The notes: generated by a model not told the origin, from the letters alone. A stretch of DNA of 64,000 nucleotides from Parahaliea aestuarii (GCF_008064635.1 NZ_VRYZ01000002.1:1-64000), one strand, 5' to 3'; positions 1-5,905 are shown, counted from the stretch's first letter. A program made the numbers and translations.

Positions 1-162
1 AAAGTGGAGCTGATCTACGCGAAGAATTATCAGTCGGTTGACGAGGCGAGGTCGGGTATCTTTAGCTACATTGAAATATTCTATAACCGCAAACGAAGGC
101 ACTCAGCGAATGGCGGGATTAGCCCTGCGGCATTCGAGGAAGCGGCAGCATTAGCTGCTTAG
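1..162 (+). CDS. IS3-family transposase OrfB, C-terminal fragment (cut by window start)
   Basis: The frame is open from the first base and encodes 53 residues up to the stop at 160-162. The segment FYNRKRRHSANGGISPAAFE is the characteristic C-terminal end of the integrase-core (rve, DDE) transposase of IS3-family elements, which normally read YNRxRRHSALGxxSPxxFE. The catalytic acidic residues lie further upstream, outside the window. In the intact element this protein is usually made by programmed frameshifting from OrfA. Recognition is secure; whether the copy is functional cannot be judged. Confidence 0.85.
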   Translation, partial: KVELIYAKNYQSVDEARSGIFSYIEIFYNRKRRHSANGGISPAAFEEAAALAA

Positions 163-193
163 GTTGGGTGGCTACTTTTTGTGGGGAACACCA
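1..193 (+). mobile_element. Right end of an IS3-family insertion sequence (left part outside window)
   Basis: The element consists of the tail of an OrfB transposase gene followed by a short non-coding end. The last bases, read inward on the minus strand, run TGGTGTTCCCCACAAAAAGT, which resembles the terminal repeats of the IS3 subgroup (TG start, C-run, AGTNGNCAC-like interior). The right boundary is therefore placed at about 193. It lies 27 bp before the first cassette gene. The exact end and any target duplication cannot be confirmed without the left end. Confidence 0.65.
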
Positions 194-220
194 GTGGCAA
201 GGTGGTAGTATCAGCAACGA

Positions 221-625
221 ATGAATCTTGCGATATTGATAGTTGAGGGATCTGATTCCAATTTGGCAGCGCTTCTGGGAGCTTTTCCCCTTGCGCGAGA
301 CGCCCAATGGAATCGAGGCGACAAAATGCGCAATGGACGTATCCATGATTCGTCTGGATTCACTACTACAATCGCAGATACCCATAATTCGAAAGAACTG
401 ACAGACCAAATCGCTGTGTTCCTAGAGCACTGCAAAACAACGGGTATTGTTTTTCCCGCGCTAAACCTAACCGCCGAGCTGTCGGTTGGCTTTACGGTCG
501 GAGACTCAGAGCAATTTGTGGGCAGTGTCTCTTTTTCCTCATACAATCTATCAGCACTTGGAGAAATCGGCATCACACTAAGTGTCGCGGCATATCCAAC
601 ATCGGATGAGGCAAATGCCACGTAA
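221..625 (+). CDS. DUF4279-like small protein (cassette gene 1)
   Basis: This 134-residue protein has no signal peptide or membrane segment. Its layout fits the DUF4279 family: an N-terminal strand, a short helix around SNLAALLGAFP, then a W-x-x-G-D segment at about residues 30-34, and a helix (KELTDQIAVFLEHC) near the middle. The family is of unknown function and often occurs near polymorphic-toxin immunity genes, so an immunity-type role is only a guess. The stop codon TAA (623-625) overlaps the TAACAA at the start of a folded attC-like site, the usual arrangement for an integron cassette gene. The start at 221 is the first ATG after the IS end; there is no good ribosome site, so the insertion may have removed the native leader. 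Confidence 0.6.
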   Translation: MNLAILIVEGSDSNLAALLGAFPLARDAQWNRGDKMRNGRIHDSSGFTTTIADTHNSKELTDQIAVFLEHCKTTGIVFPALNLTAELSVGFTVGDSEQFVGSVSFSSYNLSALGEIGITLSVAAYPTSDEANAT

Positions 626-690
626 CAAGGACGGGCAGTCGGCCGCCAAAACCGCTGCGCGGTTTCGGCGCTTCTGCCGCAGGCGTTAAT
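622..690 (+). repeat. attC-like recombination site 1
   Basis: The site begins TAACAA on the stop codon of the preceding gene and ends GCGTTA. Between them the strand folds back on itself: TAAC pairs with GTTA, GGCAG with CTGCC, GCC with GGC, and AAACCGC with GCGGTTT around a TGC loop. Small unpaired bumps between paired boxes are typical of integron attC sites, as is the length of about 67 bp. The fold and the overlap with a stop codon are seen directly. Activity with an IntI integrase is inferred. Confidence 0.7.
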
Positions 691-708
691 GTCCGCTTCG
701 AGGACGCT
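691..708 (+). repeat. GAGGAC spacer motif, copy 1
   Basis: This is GTCCGCTTCGAGGACGCT, directly after attC-like site 1. It is the first of eight related 18-bp copies found only in the spacers of the cassette region. The arms GTCC and GGAC are complementary. It is followed by TACGACCAGG, which resembles the bases after copies 6 and 7. Confidence 0.6.
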
Positions 709-825
709 TACGACCAGGCGAAAGCCGTGGCTAAGATCACAAAGGGTACATCGAGCCCCAGGCAGCGAGCGAATGAACTCAATCCTGCGCTACACTTCTC
801 TCATTGAGTACAAAAGGATGTGTGC

Positions 826-870
826 ATGAAGTTTCCACCAAAGTGGTGGCAGTTCAGTGCCGCAGCCTGA
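826..870 (+). pseudogene. 14-residue reading frame, possible remnant of a secreted-protein cassette gene
   Basis: An ATG preceded by AAAAGGATG opens MKFPPKWWQFSAAA and then stops. The start context GTGCATGAAGTTTCC is almost the same as that of the secreted-protein gene at 4493 (GTGCATGAAATTTCC). It may be the surviving beginning of a related gene cut off at the next cassette boundary (GCGTTATATGG, about 872-882). It could also be a chance frame. The rest of the 626-900 spacer holds attC site 1, motif copy 1 and no other recognisable gene. Confidence 0.3.
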
Positions 871-900
871 TGCGTTATATGGCTTGGTTCCGAGTTTCTG

Positions 901-1380
901 ATGCTTAAGTGGCTTCGACAAAAACTATCCGGCGGTCCTCTTTATGTCCGCGCTACCCGGAATAGGTTGCGTGTGATTGCGACCAAGAGCGGCGATACCT
1001 TTGATGATGAGCCTCTTCTCGCAATAAGCGACGGAAAAAAGAGGAGGATTTTAGCTATTGGGGCGCCTGCAAGAACTGCAGGCGGTACTGTGATAAACCC
1101 GTTTGACCATCCACGGCTGTTTGTCCATGACTTCCAAGTTCTTGAGAAATTATTACAACACTCATTCTCTGCAGTCCTTCGCCCGGGCTTTCTTCGGCCC
1201 ACTCCAGTGGTAGTTTGGCAGATCGATGAGCCACTTGATGGCGGGTTAACAACTATTGAGATGAGAGTTCTACATGAGGCTTCGTATAGCGCAGGAGCAT
1301 GTGAGGTTTTTATACACGGCGGTGATTCACTCACAAACGAACAGGTGGTAAATGGTGTATATAAACAGCACGTCATATAA
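901..1380 (+). CDS. Truncated MreB-like (actin-fold) protein (cassette gene)
   Basis: The 159-residue product aligns by eye with only the N-terminal part of the rod-shape protein MreB (about 347 residues). It opens MLKWLRQKL, like MreB MLKKFRGMF. Residues around 100 (EKLLQHSFSAV...FLRPTPVVV) match MreB EKMLQHFIKQV...FMRPSPRVL, and residues 120-137 (IEMRVLHEASYSAGACEVFI) match the MreB helix [20 protein letters not shown]. The nucleotide-binding DLGTANT loop is missing, replaced by YVRATRNR, and subdomain II is absent, so it should not hydrolyse ATP or polymerise normally. The stop overlaps attC-like site 2. It may bind MreB or its partners as a modulator or decoy; that is inference. Confidence 0.7.
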   Translation: MLKWLRQKLSGGPLYVRATRNRLRVIATKSGDTFDDEPLLAISDGKKRRILAIGAPARTAGGTVINPFDHPRLFVHDFQVLEKLLQHSFSAVLRPGFLRPTPVVVWQIDEPLDGGLTTIEMRVLHEASYSAGACEVFIHGGDSLTNEQVVNGVYKQHVI

Positions 1381-1430
1381 CAATGCCAGGCAGTACGCGC
1401 TTACAGCGCATCTCGAACTCGCCGTTAAGC
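1374..1430 (+). repeat. attC-like recombination site 2
   Basis: The site starts at the stop codon of the MreB-like gene (TATAACAATG) and ends GTTAAGC, an exact match to the integron core-site consensus GTTRRRY. AAC pairs with GTT, GGC with GCC, AGT with ACT, and GCGCT with AGCGC around a TAC loop. At 57 bp it is a typical short attC. The next cassette would begin at 1425. Confidence 0.7.
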
Positions 1431-1460
1431 GTAGTATGTTAGAAACTTGGATAAATCCGT

Positions 1461-2255
1461 ATGTGCAAGTACGAACTTACTCGATCAGCATTTAGCATTT
1501 CAGTTATAGCAGCTCTGCTCATTTGGCAGCCCCATTCAAATGGGTTCGAGTTAGAGAAAGATAAACCACTGCACAATAGCCCAGAAAAGTTCTCATCTAG
1601 TAGAGGCGAACCGGAATTTACCGAACAATTTGACCTTCATGGTGTCACTTATACTGGTGTCGTTGGCGTCCCCTACCAAATTAAGGACGTCAAATTAGAG
1701 GATGCAGGTGACATCTCAACAATAATTCCAACGCTATCCCAGCTGTACGAACTTTCTCCGGGGGATACCCTCAAGGTACATGAAAAGACCACCCAACAGG
1801 ATAGAGATCAATATACTCTTTACTTATGGGTAGGAAATGCACAGGTACGTATTCCGCTTAGGATATACGTGAACACAAAAGACTTGCGAATTTCGGAAAT
1901 ACATGGGGCACTGCCGGTTTCCAGTACATTGAAGTTTCATCATCCGGACAATGCGAGTTCGGCTCTCAAGAAAGTCCTGCAGTTCAGAGAAAGCCCTCCG
2001 CCAGACTCGAAGTATATAAAGTATTGGATTTTTTCCTCTGATCAATCCCAGATTCGCGAGCAGGGTGGTCATTTTGTATCAAAAGCGTTTATTCCAGGTC
2101 GCGGGAAATCATTGCGTTCTTTCTGGAGCGTTGGGTTGGAGTTATTAAGTCCAATTGAGCTTGAAGACGGAAAAACGACTATTACTCACGAGTGGTTCCT
2201 GGTCGATCCTGAAGGAAGTGTCGACGCTGATATAGTGGCTGTAACGACCCACTAG
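1461..2255 (+). CDS. Unknown secreted or membrane-anchored protein (cassette gene)
   Basis: This 264-residue protein starts with a charged stretch and a hydrophobic run (AFSISVIAALLIW) that looks like a signal peptide or signal anchor. The remainder is hydrophilic with alternating beta-type segments, for instance TLYLWVGNAQVRIPLRIYV at about residues 118-136, and contains no cysteine pairs or catalytic motif that I recognise. The composition is more AT-rich than the metabolic genes further right, in keeping with acquired DNA. The stop lies at the left edge of a spacer with a weak attC-like fold. The function is unknown. Confidence 0.6.
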   Translation: MCKYELTRSAFSISVIAALLIWQPHSNGFELEKDKPLHNSPEKFSSSRGEPEFTEQFDLHGVTYTGVVGVPYQIKDVKLEDAGDISTIIPTLSQLYELSPGDTLKVHEKTTQQDRDQYTLYLWVGNAQVRIPLRIYVNTKDLRISEIHGALPVSSTLKFHHPDNASSALKKVLQFRESPPPDSKYIKYWIFSSDQSQIREQGGHFVSKAFIPGRGKSLRSFWSVGLELLSPIELEDGKTTITHEWFLVDPEGSVDADIVAVTTH

Positions 2256-2314
2256 ATGACAGTCTTCCAGTCATGGTGGATGTCGGCTTTGAGGACTGCT
2301 AGGTCATGTTAGAA
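2241..2314 (+). repeat. Weak attC-like site 3
   Basis: TAACGACC (2242-2249) can pair with GGTC-AT-GTTA (2302-2311), and CAGTC with GACTG inside. The end GTTAGAA only partly fits the core-site consensus. The site spans the stop codon of the preceding gene and includes motif copy 2. It is a candidate cassette boundary, much less certain than sites 1 and 2. Confidence 0.35.
2282..2299 (+). repeat. GAGGAC spacer motif, copy 2
   Basis: GTCGGCTTTGAGGACTGC lies 26 bp after the stop of the gene ending at 2255 and 37 bp before the next start. Confidence 0.6.
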
Positions 2315-2318
2315 GGTT

Positions 2319-2657
2319 ATGAGTATGGACGTTGCAACCTTATGTAGTTTTTGCGAAAAGGAAGGCGACTTCCCCATAGCAGGCCCAGGTGTGGTGATAT
2401 GTAGAAGTTGCGTCACTCGATGCGTAAGGATTTTGCTTGGGGAGACACCTCTACCCGAGAGCCCTCGCATAGTAAAAGAGGGTGAGTCGAAATGCGATTT
2501 TTGCGCAAAGCTCGTTGATCTAGGTTTTCCACAGTTCAATAAGAATGAGCATATGGTTTGTGTCAGCTGTATAAGCCAGTGTCTATGCACTTACTTGAAT
2601 AAAGAGTCGGGAGTGGAAGTCAAACAATCAGGAGTTGGTGTACTGTATGCCTTCTAA
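2319..2657 (+). CDS. Tandem ClpX-type zinc-binding-domain protein
   Basis: The 112-residue product consists of two successive four-cysteine zinc sites and little else: C9, C12, C28, C31 and C59, C62, C81, C84. The first unit (CSFCEKEGDFPIAGPGVVIC) closely resembles the N-terminal domain of the ClpX unfoldase, whose signature is CSFCGKS...LIAGPxVYICDEC. The second unit is a more divergent copy. The AAA+ ATPase part of ClpX is wholly absent. In ClpX this domain dimerises and recruits adaptors and some substrates, so a tandem copy could imitate the dimer and compete for them; this is inference. A start at 2325 (second ATG) would sit better behind the AGAAGG at 2311-2316. Confidence 0.75.
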   Translation: MSMDVATLCSFCEKEGDFPIAGPGVVICRSCVTRCVRILLGETPLPESPRIVKEGESKCDFCAKLVDLGFPQFNKNEHMVCVSCISQCLCTYLNKESGVEVKQSGVGVLYAF

Positions 2658-2706
2658 ACGTGTAAGGGCTGGCGGATGATGTGCACCGCAGATATGGGCA
2701 TTGAAC

Positions 2707-2724
2707 GTCAACTTCGAGGACCTC
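2707..2724 (+). repeat. GAGGAC spacer motif, copy 3
   Basis: GTCAACTTCGAGGACCTC is preceded by TTGAAC, exactly as in copy 7, so the two share a longer block. It stands 61 bp upstream of the first TS-N gene. Confidence 0.6.
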
Positions 2725-2784
2725 TACGACACAAACAACTCGGCTGACGGACAGTAGGTTATTTCGTAGGCCTGGTGCAAATCT

Positions 2785-2955
2785 ATGGAAGATATGGAAC
2801 AAAAGGTTAAAGAGCTTCGCATCTTGACGGGAGCAGGCCTCTTAGACTGCAAGAAGGCTTTGATCGCTTCGGAAGGTAGTGTACAGATTGCTCTGACCAA
2901 GCTACGGGGAGAAGACGATGAACCTCCGGAGCCAGAGCCGGAAGCCCTCGATTAA
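2785..2955 (+). CDS. Stand-alone EF-Ts N-terminal (TS-N/UBA-like) domain protein, copy 1
   Basis: This 56-residue protein is nearly all TS-N domain. Residues 8-41 ([20 protein letters not shown], then a segment ending KLR) match the start of elongation factor Ts, VKELRERTGAGMMDCKKAL...ENMR. The core and dimerisation parts of EF-Ts (over 200 residues) are absent, so nucleotide exchange on EF-Tu is not expected. The C-terminal 15 residues form an acidic, proline-rich tail ([11 protein letters not shown]). In EF-Ts this domain contacts the EF-Tu G domain, so EF-Tu is the obvious candidate partner; this is inference. It begins ATGGAAGATATGGAA with no strong ribosome site. It is paralogous to the gene at 3531, and about 45 bp upstream are also conserved between them. 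Confidence 0.75.
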   Translation: MEDMEQKVKELRILTGAGLLDCKKALIASEGSVQIALTKLRGEDDEPPEPEPEALD

Positions 2956-2967
2956 ACCTGTAAGAAT

Positions 2968-2985
2968 GACCGCTCTGAGGACTTG
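2968..2985 (+). repeat. GAGGAC spacer motif, copy 4
   Basis: GACCGCTCTGAGGACTTG begins 12 bp after the stop of the first TS-N gene. Confidence 0.55.
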
Positions 2986-3029
2986 TAGGGCTTTCTCAAT
3001 CGAGAAATTTGTACGAAAGGACACCAGTA

Positions 3030-3425
3030 ATGGCGGATAGAACGAGATGGTGGTGGTTACTCACTATGCTTTGTGCAATAAACGTGCAGTCTAGGTGTAT
3101 CGAGTGGCCTCCAGACTTCCAAGATTCCTACGCAGCTGCTGATGAAATATTGTTGGTAGAAGCAAACACCTTGGAAAACAGTGATATTGATTTTCACGTT
3201 AATAAAGTACGGTATTCAGTTTTGGAGAGATTCAAAGGCGTTGATGATCACGATAATTACGCATATAACTCATCTGAGACCGGCCACCATATCAGGATGA
3301 AGCCTGGTGGTAAGTACATTTTATTCCTACTCAAAGAGGATAGAGTTGCATCAATCTGCAGGGGATCAAGGGAGTATACGCCTGATGATCCGTTTCTGCA
3401 TAAACTACGCAAGAACAGCAGTTAA
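3030..3425 (+). CDS. Small secreted protein, possibly NTR/TIMP-like fold
   Basis: The ATG at 3030 is chosen because AAAGGA stands 9 bp upstream; an earlier in-frame start at 3009 has no such site. The 131-residue product has a hydrophobic export signal (WWWLLTMLCAINVQS) followed directly by a mature part beginning with cysteine. The pattern of a residue pair near AADEILLVEA, then SVLERFKGV, then GGKYILFLL and a late SICRGSREY resembles bacterial secreted NTR/TIMP-like proteins, which place a KG before a loop and a second cysteine near the end. A single disulphide (the mature N-terminal Cys with that late Cys) is likely. The biological role is unknown. Confidence 0.55.
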   Translation: MADRTRWWWLLTMLCAINVQSRCIEWPPDFQDSYAAADEILLVEANTLENSDIDFHVNKVRYSVLERFKGVDDHDNYAYNSSETGHHIRMKPGGKYILFLLKEDRVASICRGSREYTPDDPFLHKLRKNSS

Positions 3426-3451
3426 CATGGGCTCATACGAGATTCACAAAG

Positions 3452-3469
3452 GCCGACTTTGAGGACATC
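3452..3469 (+). repeat. GAGGAC spacer motif, copy 5
   Basis: GCCGACTTTGAGGACATC. The preceding CACAAAG can pair with its CTTTG, giving a small CAAAG/CTTTG hairpin. Confidence 0.55.
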
Positions 3470-3530
3470 TGCGGTACGGTAAATTTGTACTGACAGCCTA
3501 TAGTTTAGTCCTTTGGCCTGGTTCAATCTT

Positions 3531-3701
3531 ATGCAAGATATGGAAGACAAGATTAAAGAGCTTCGTAGCTTGACGGGTGCTGGCCTCTTAGAATGTAAAA
3601 AAGCTTTGATTGATTCCGGAGGTGATGTGCAGATCGCACTGGTCAGGTTAAGGCGAGATGACGACGACCCTCCGGAGCCCGAGTTGGAGACCATTGACTA
3701 G
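3531..3701 (+). CDS. Stand-alone EF-Ts N-terminal (TS-N/UBA-like) domain protein, copy 2
   Basis: This is a second 56-residue TS-N protein: residues 8-26 read IKELRSLTGAGLLECKKAL, followed by DSGGDVQIALVRLR and an acidic proline-rich tail. It is about 70 percent identical to the copy at 2785, and the start context (GATATGGAA) and the upstream CTGAC...GGCCTGGT block are shared. This points to duplication of a whole cassette rather than of the coding part alone. A longer reading from TTG at 3513 is possible, but ATG at 3531 gives the same length as the paralog. The expected partner by homology is EF-Tu; no enzymatic residues are present. Confidence 0.75.
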   Translation: MQDMEDKIKELRSLTGAGLLECKKALIDSGGDVQIALVRLRRDDDDPPEPELETID

Positions 3702-3713
3702 CACTGAGAGAGT

Positions 3714-3731
3714 GTCCGCTATGAGGACGTC
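3714..3731 (+). repeat. GAGGAC spacer motif, copy 6
   Basis: GTCCGCTATGAGGACGTC, followed by TGGGACCAGGG, lies 12 bp after the stop of the second TS-N gene. GTCC and GGAC form a short inverted pair. Confidence 0.6.
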
Positions 3732-3797
3732 TGGGACCAGGGTAAGGTTCGTTCACAAAGCGTGACATAACGATATTTACTGTTTTAAGGATGAAAA

Positions 3798-4289
3798 TTG
3801 ATTAGGCGTTTCTTCCACGGGATGGCTTTCGGTGCCGGATTCACAATCGCAGCTATTCTAATTGTGTACTTGCTTGAAAGTTCTTCTCTGATGAAAGAAC
3901 AAGAAGAGATTGCAGCATTAAGATCTGCTCATGACGAGATCGTTGAAGATTTCTCAAACCTTTCGCCGGGCGAAAAAGCCAGGATGTCGAGCGTCATTTT
4001 TGTAGTCAGATATTTTCCTTCAAGCGAAGGTAGGTTTATTGCGGAAGTCGACGAGGTTCTCAAAGTGGCAAATGGGATAAAATTTCCTCACAAGCCCGGA
4101 GACAGCTTCCCCGGAGCAAATTATCAAGCTGATTCAGTTAGCGGCTATGGGAGTCACGGGCTTGTGATGATGGTTGGCGAGAAACCAAGGCTTCGTACCG
4201 TAAGTTACTTCGACGGTGTCCGGATTGGATCTTTCGGCAACATAACGTTAGACGAATTTAGGGAGCTGGTCTCAAGCTTAGAGGAATGA
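3798..4289 (+). CDS. Unknown protein with N-terminal membrane anchor
   Basis: The gene starts with TTG at 3798, 6 bp after AAGGA; the ATG at 3791 runs into a stop and is not used. The 163-residue product has one hydrophobic segment (MAFGAGFTIAAILIVYLL, about residues 9-26), then a short helical linker rich in Glu, then a domain predicted to lie outside the cytoplasm. A stretch EVDEVLKVANGIKFPHKPGD resembles the KG-loop region of the secreted neighbours, so a related beta-rich fold is possible. I recognise no enzyme motif. Confidence 0.5.
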   Translation: MIRRFFHGMAFGAGFTIAAILIVYLLESSSLMKEQEEIAALRSAHDEIVEDFSNLSPGEKARMSSVIFVVRYFPSSEGRFIAEVDEVLKVANGIKFPHKPGDSFPGANYQADSVSGYGSHGLVMMVGEKPRLRTVSYFDGVRIGSFGNITLDEFRELVSSLEE

Positions 4290-4339
4290 GATTGATGCCA
4301 GTTTTGGTCCACAAAGCGGGCATCTTATGGCGCCGGACG

Positions 4340-4386
4340 GCCTAAACGCGGCTTAACCGCTGGTGCAGGTTAACGCGACGTTGAAC
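4340..4386 (+). repeat. Candidate attC-like site 4
   Basis: GCCTAAACGCG begins the site and GTTGAAC, a fit to GTTRRRY, ends it. CGCG and TTAACC on the left pair with GGTTAA and CGCG on the right around a 9-base loop, giving a strong hairpin. An alternative reading is a longer site ending at GTTAGGC (4481-4487), whose complement GCCTAAC nearly matches the left end. Either way it marks a cassette junction before the gene at 4493. Confidence 0.45.
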
Positions 4387-4404
4387 GTCAGCTTTGAGGA
4401 CGCC
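4387..4404 (+). repeat. GAGGAC spacer motif, copy 7
   Basis: GTCAGCTTTGAGGACGCC, followed by TGAGACCTGGGC, directly abuts the GTTGAAC end of candidate attC-like site 4, as copy 1 abuts site 1. Confidence 0.6.
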
Positions 4405-4492
4405 TGAGACCTGGGCGCATCAGCCACTTAGCTAACGATTTTTGGAATTCTGTTACGATATTGAATTATCAAACCAATAGTTAGGCCCGTGC

Positions 4493-4945
4493 ATGAAATT
4501 TCCGCTCCGTACTAATGCTAGAGCAGTTGTTTTGTCGATAATGGTTCTACTCTTCTTTGCACCCCTTCCTAGTTTTGCTCTTTCCTGTTTTCCTGAAGAT
4601 GAGCAGATCGCAAGGGCGGAGTATATTTTTTCTTATATCCCGATGAGCAGCTCTTTAGATCTGGAGACCGATAAAGCCATCCACAATGGGGACGTGCGAT
4701 ACGCATATAAGGGAAACCTCAACGCACAGGAAACAGTTGTCTCTGCACTGCCTAGAGTCTTTCCGCTGGGTGACGAATACATAATCGCTGCTCAAAGAGG
4801 GGCGGACGGCAGAATTGTAGTTGATAGCTGCACGCTGGTAGTTGAGACACACAATAATGAGAATTGGGATGACGACAACCTTGGAAAACCAATGTATGAA
4901 TTCTCGCCAAGGATATTCGAACCCCGTGAAATTAAAACACGCTAA
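4493..4945 (+). CDS. Small secreted protein (last cassette gene)
   Basis: The start ATG lies 5 bp after GTTAGGCC, so the leader is very short, as in many integron cassettes. The 150-residue product has a clear signal peptide (hydrophobic core VVLSIMVLLFFAPLPSFA, cleavage after ALS or nearby), then a mature part beginning CFPEDEQIARAEYIFSY. A second cysteine near residue 117 (VVDSCTL) suggests one disulphide, as in the neighbour at 3030; the two may share a fold. The function is unknown. After the stop there is motif copy 8 and then no further gene before the convergent SDR. Confidence 0.55.
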   Translation: MKFPLRTNARAVVLSIMVLLFFAPLPSFALSCFPEDEQIARAEYIFSYIPMSSSLDLETDKAIHNGDVRYAYKGNLNAQETVVSALPRVFPLGDEYIIAAQRGADGRIVVDSCTLVVETHNNENWDDDNLGKPMYEFSPRIFEPREIKTR

Positions 4946-4946
4946 A

Positions 4947-4964
4947 GACTGCTTTGAGGACGAA
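4947..4964 (+). repeat. GAGGAC spacer motif, copy 8
   Basis: GACTGCTTTGAGGACGAA starts immediately after the stop codon of the gene ending at 4945. It is the last copy and marks the right end of the island. Confidence 0.55.
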
Positions 4965-5065
4965 GCTGAAGATTTTCAGCGGACCACTTTCGGCTACCTA
5001 CAACGGAGATAAAGTTTGTATTTGGTCGTACGTTGTCTGTCAGATCAGATGTGGATCATCACACC

Positions 5066-5905
5066 TCAGTCGATGTTCTGTCGCGGTATCGTCCCGCCCA
5101 GGAAGTTATTAATGGCGTGATCCGCCATATAGCGAATCAGTTCTTCCTTGGGGATCTGCAGCATCTGCTCGGCATTGGCGCGATGATTCTTGCCGGCGAT
5201 CAGCGTCGGCTTGCCCTGACCGAGTGCGGCCATCGCCTCGTCTACCAGTTCTGTGGTGGTCTGGAACTGGGAGCGATCCTTGATATGTTCGAAGCCTTCT
5301 GCCGCCGTTGACAGGGTCATACCCGCTGCGACCGCCAGTACATCCACGTTGTAGGGGGCGAACTCGCCCCACAGGGCCTCGGCCAGCGCGATATCGTAGG
5401 CCTTGGTCGCGGAATAGTGGGCGTAGTAGGGCGAGCCCTGCAAACCCGCGCCGGAGGACATCAGCAGAATGCCGCCCCGTTGTCGCGCCAGCATGCCTTT
5501 GCCAAAGTGGTAGGTAAGTTGCAGTGGGCCGGTGACATTAATGGCTATTTTCTTCAGCTCAAAGTCGAGGCCGGTGTCCTGCTTGTAGAATGGGCCGACA
5601 TCCGCGAGGCCGGCGTTGTAGATCATCAGGCCTACCTCGCGATCGCCGACCGCGGCGGCAATAGTTTCGAGCATGGTGTGGCTCGAGAGGTCGACCTCCA
5701 CGGCAAGGCACTCCACACCAAACTCGCTGCTGACTTGCCCGGAAATATCGGCGAGCGCTTGCGCCGAGATATCCAGCACAATCACGTTGAGCCCCCTGGC
5801 GGCGAGGTAGCGCGTGTAGGCTTCGCCAATCCCCTGGGCGCCGCCGGCGACCAGGGCCCAGGGGCCATATTGCTGCTGGAATGCAGTGCTCTTGTTGTCG
5901 TTCAT
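5066..5905 (-). CDS. Short-chain dehydrogenase/reductase
   Basis: This 279-residue classical SDR has a Rossmann fingerprint GGAQGIGEAY near residue 17, an NAG motif, the catalytic Ser (LMSSGAGLQG) and the YSATK Tyr/Lys pair. The N-terminal acidic residue after the second strand (VLDIS) points to NAD(H) preference, an inference. About 30 extra C-terminal residues follow the usual end of the fold. It lies 84 bp downstream of the HxD...H protein gene at 5990 on the same strand and is probably co-transcribed with it from the shared divergent promoter region at 7073-7302. The substrate is unknown. Confidence 0.8.
   Translation of the reverse strand: MNDNKSTAFQQQYGPWALVAGGAQGIGEAYTRYLAARGLNVIVLDISAQALADISGQVSSEFGVECLAVEVDLSSHTMLETIAAAVGDREVGLMIYNAGLADVGPFYKQDTGLDFELKKIAINVTGPLQLTYHFGKGMLARQRGGILLMSSGAGLQGSPYYAHYSATKAYDIALAEALWGEFAPYNVDVLAVAAGMTLSTAAEGFEHIKDRSQFQTTTELVDEAMAALGQGKPTLIAGKNHRANAEQMLQIPKEELIRYMADHAINNFLGGTIPRQNID

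Noticed and set aside
691-4964. GAGGAC motif copies as a CRISPR array
   Set aside because: Spacing is irregular (about 240 to 1600 bp) and genes lie between copies.
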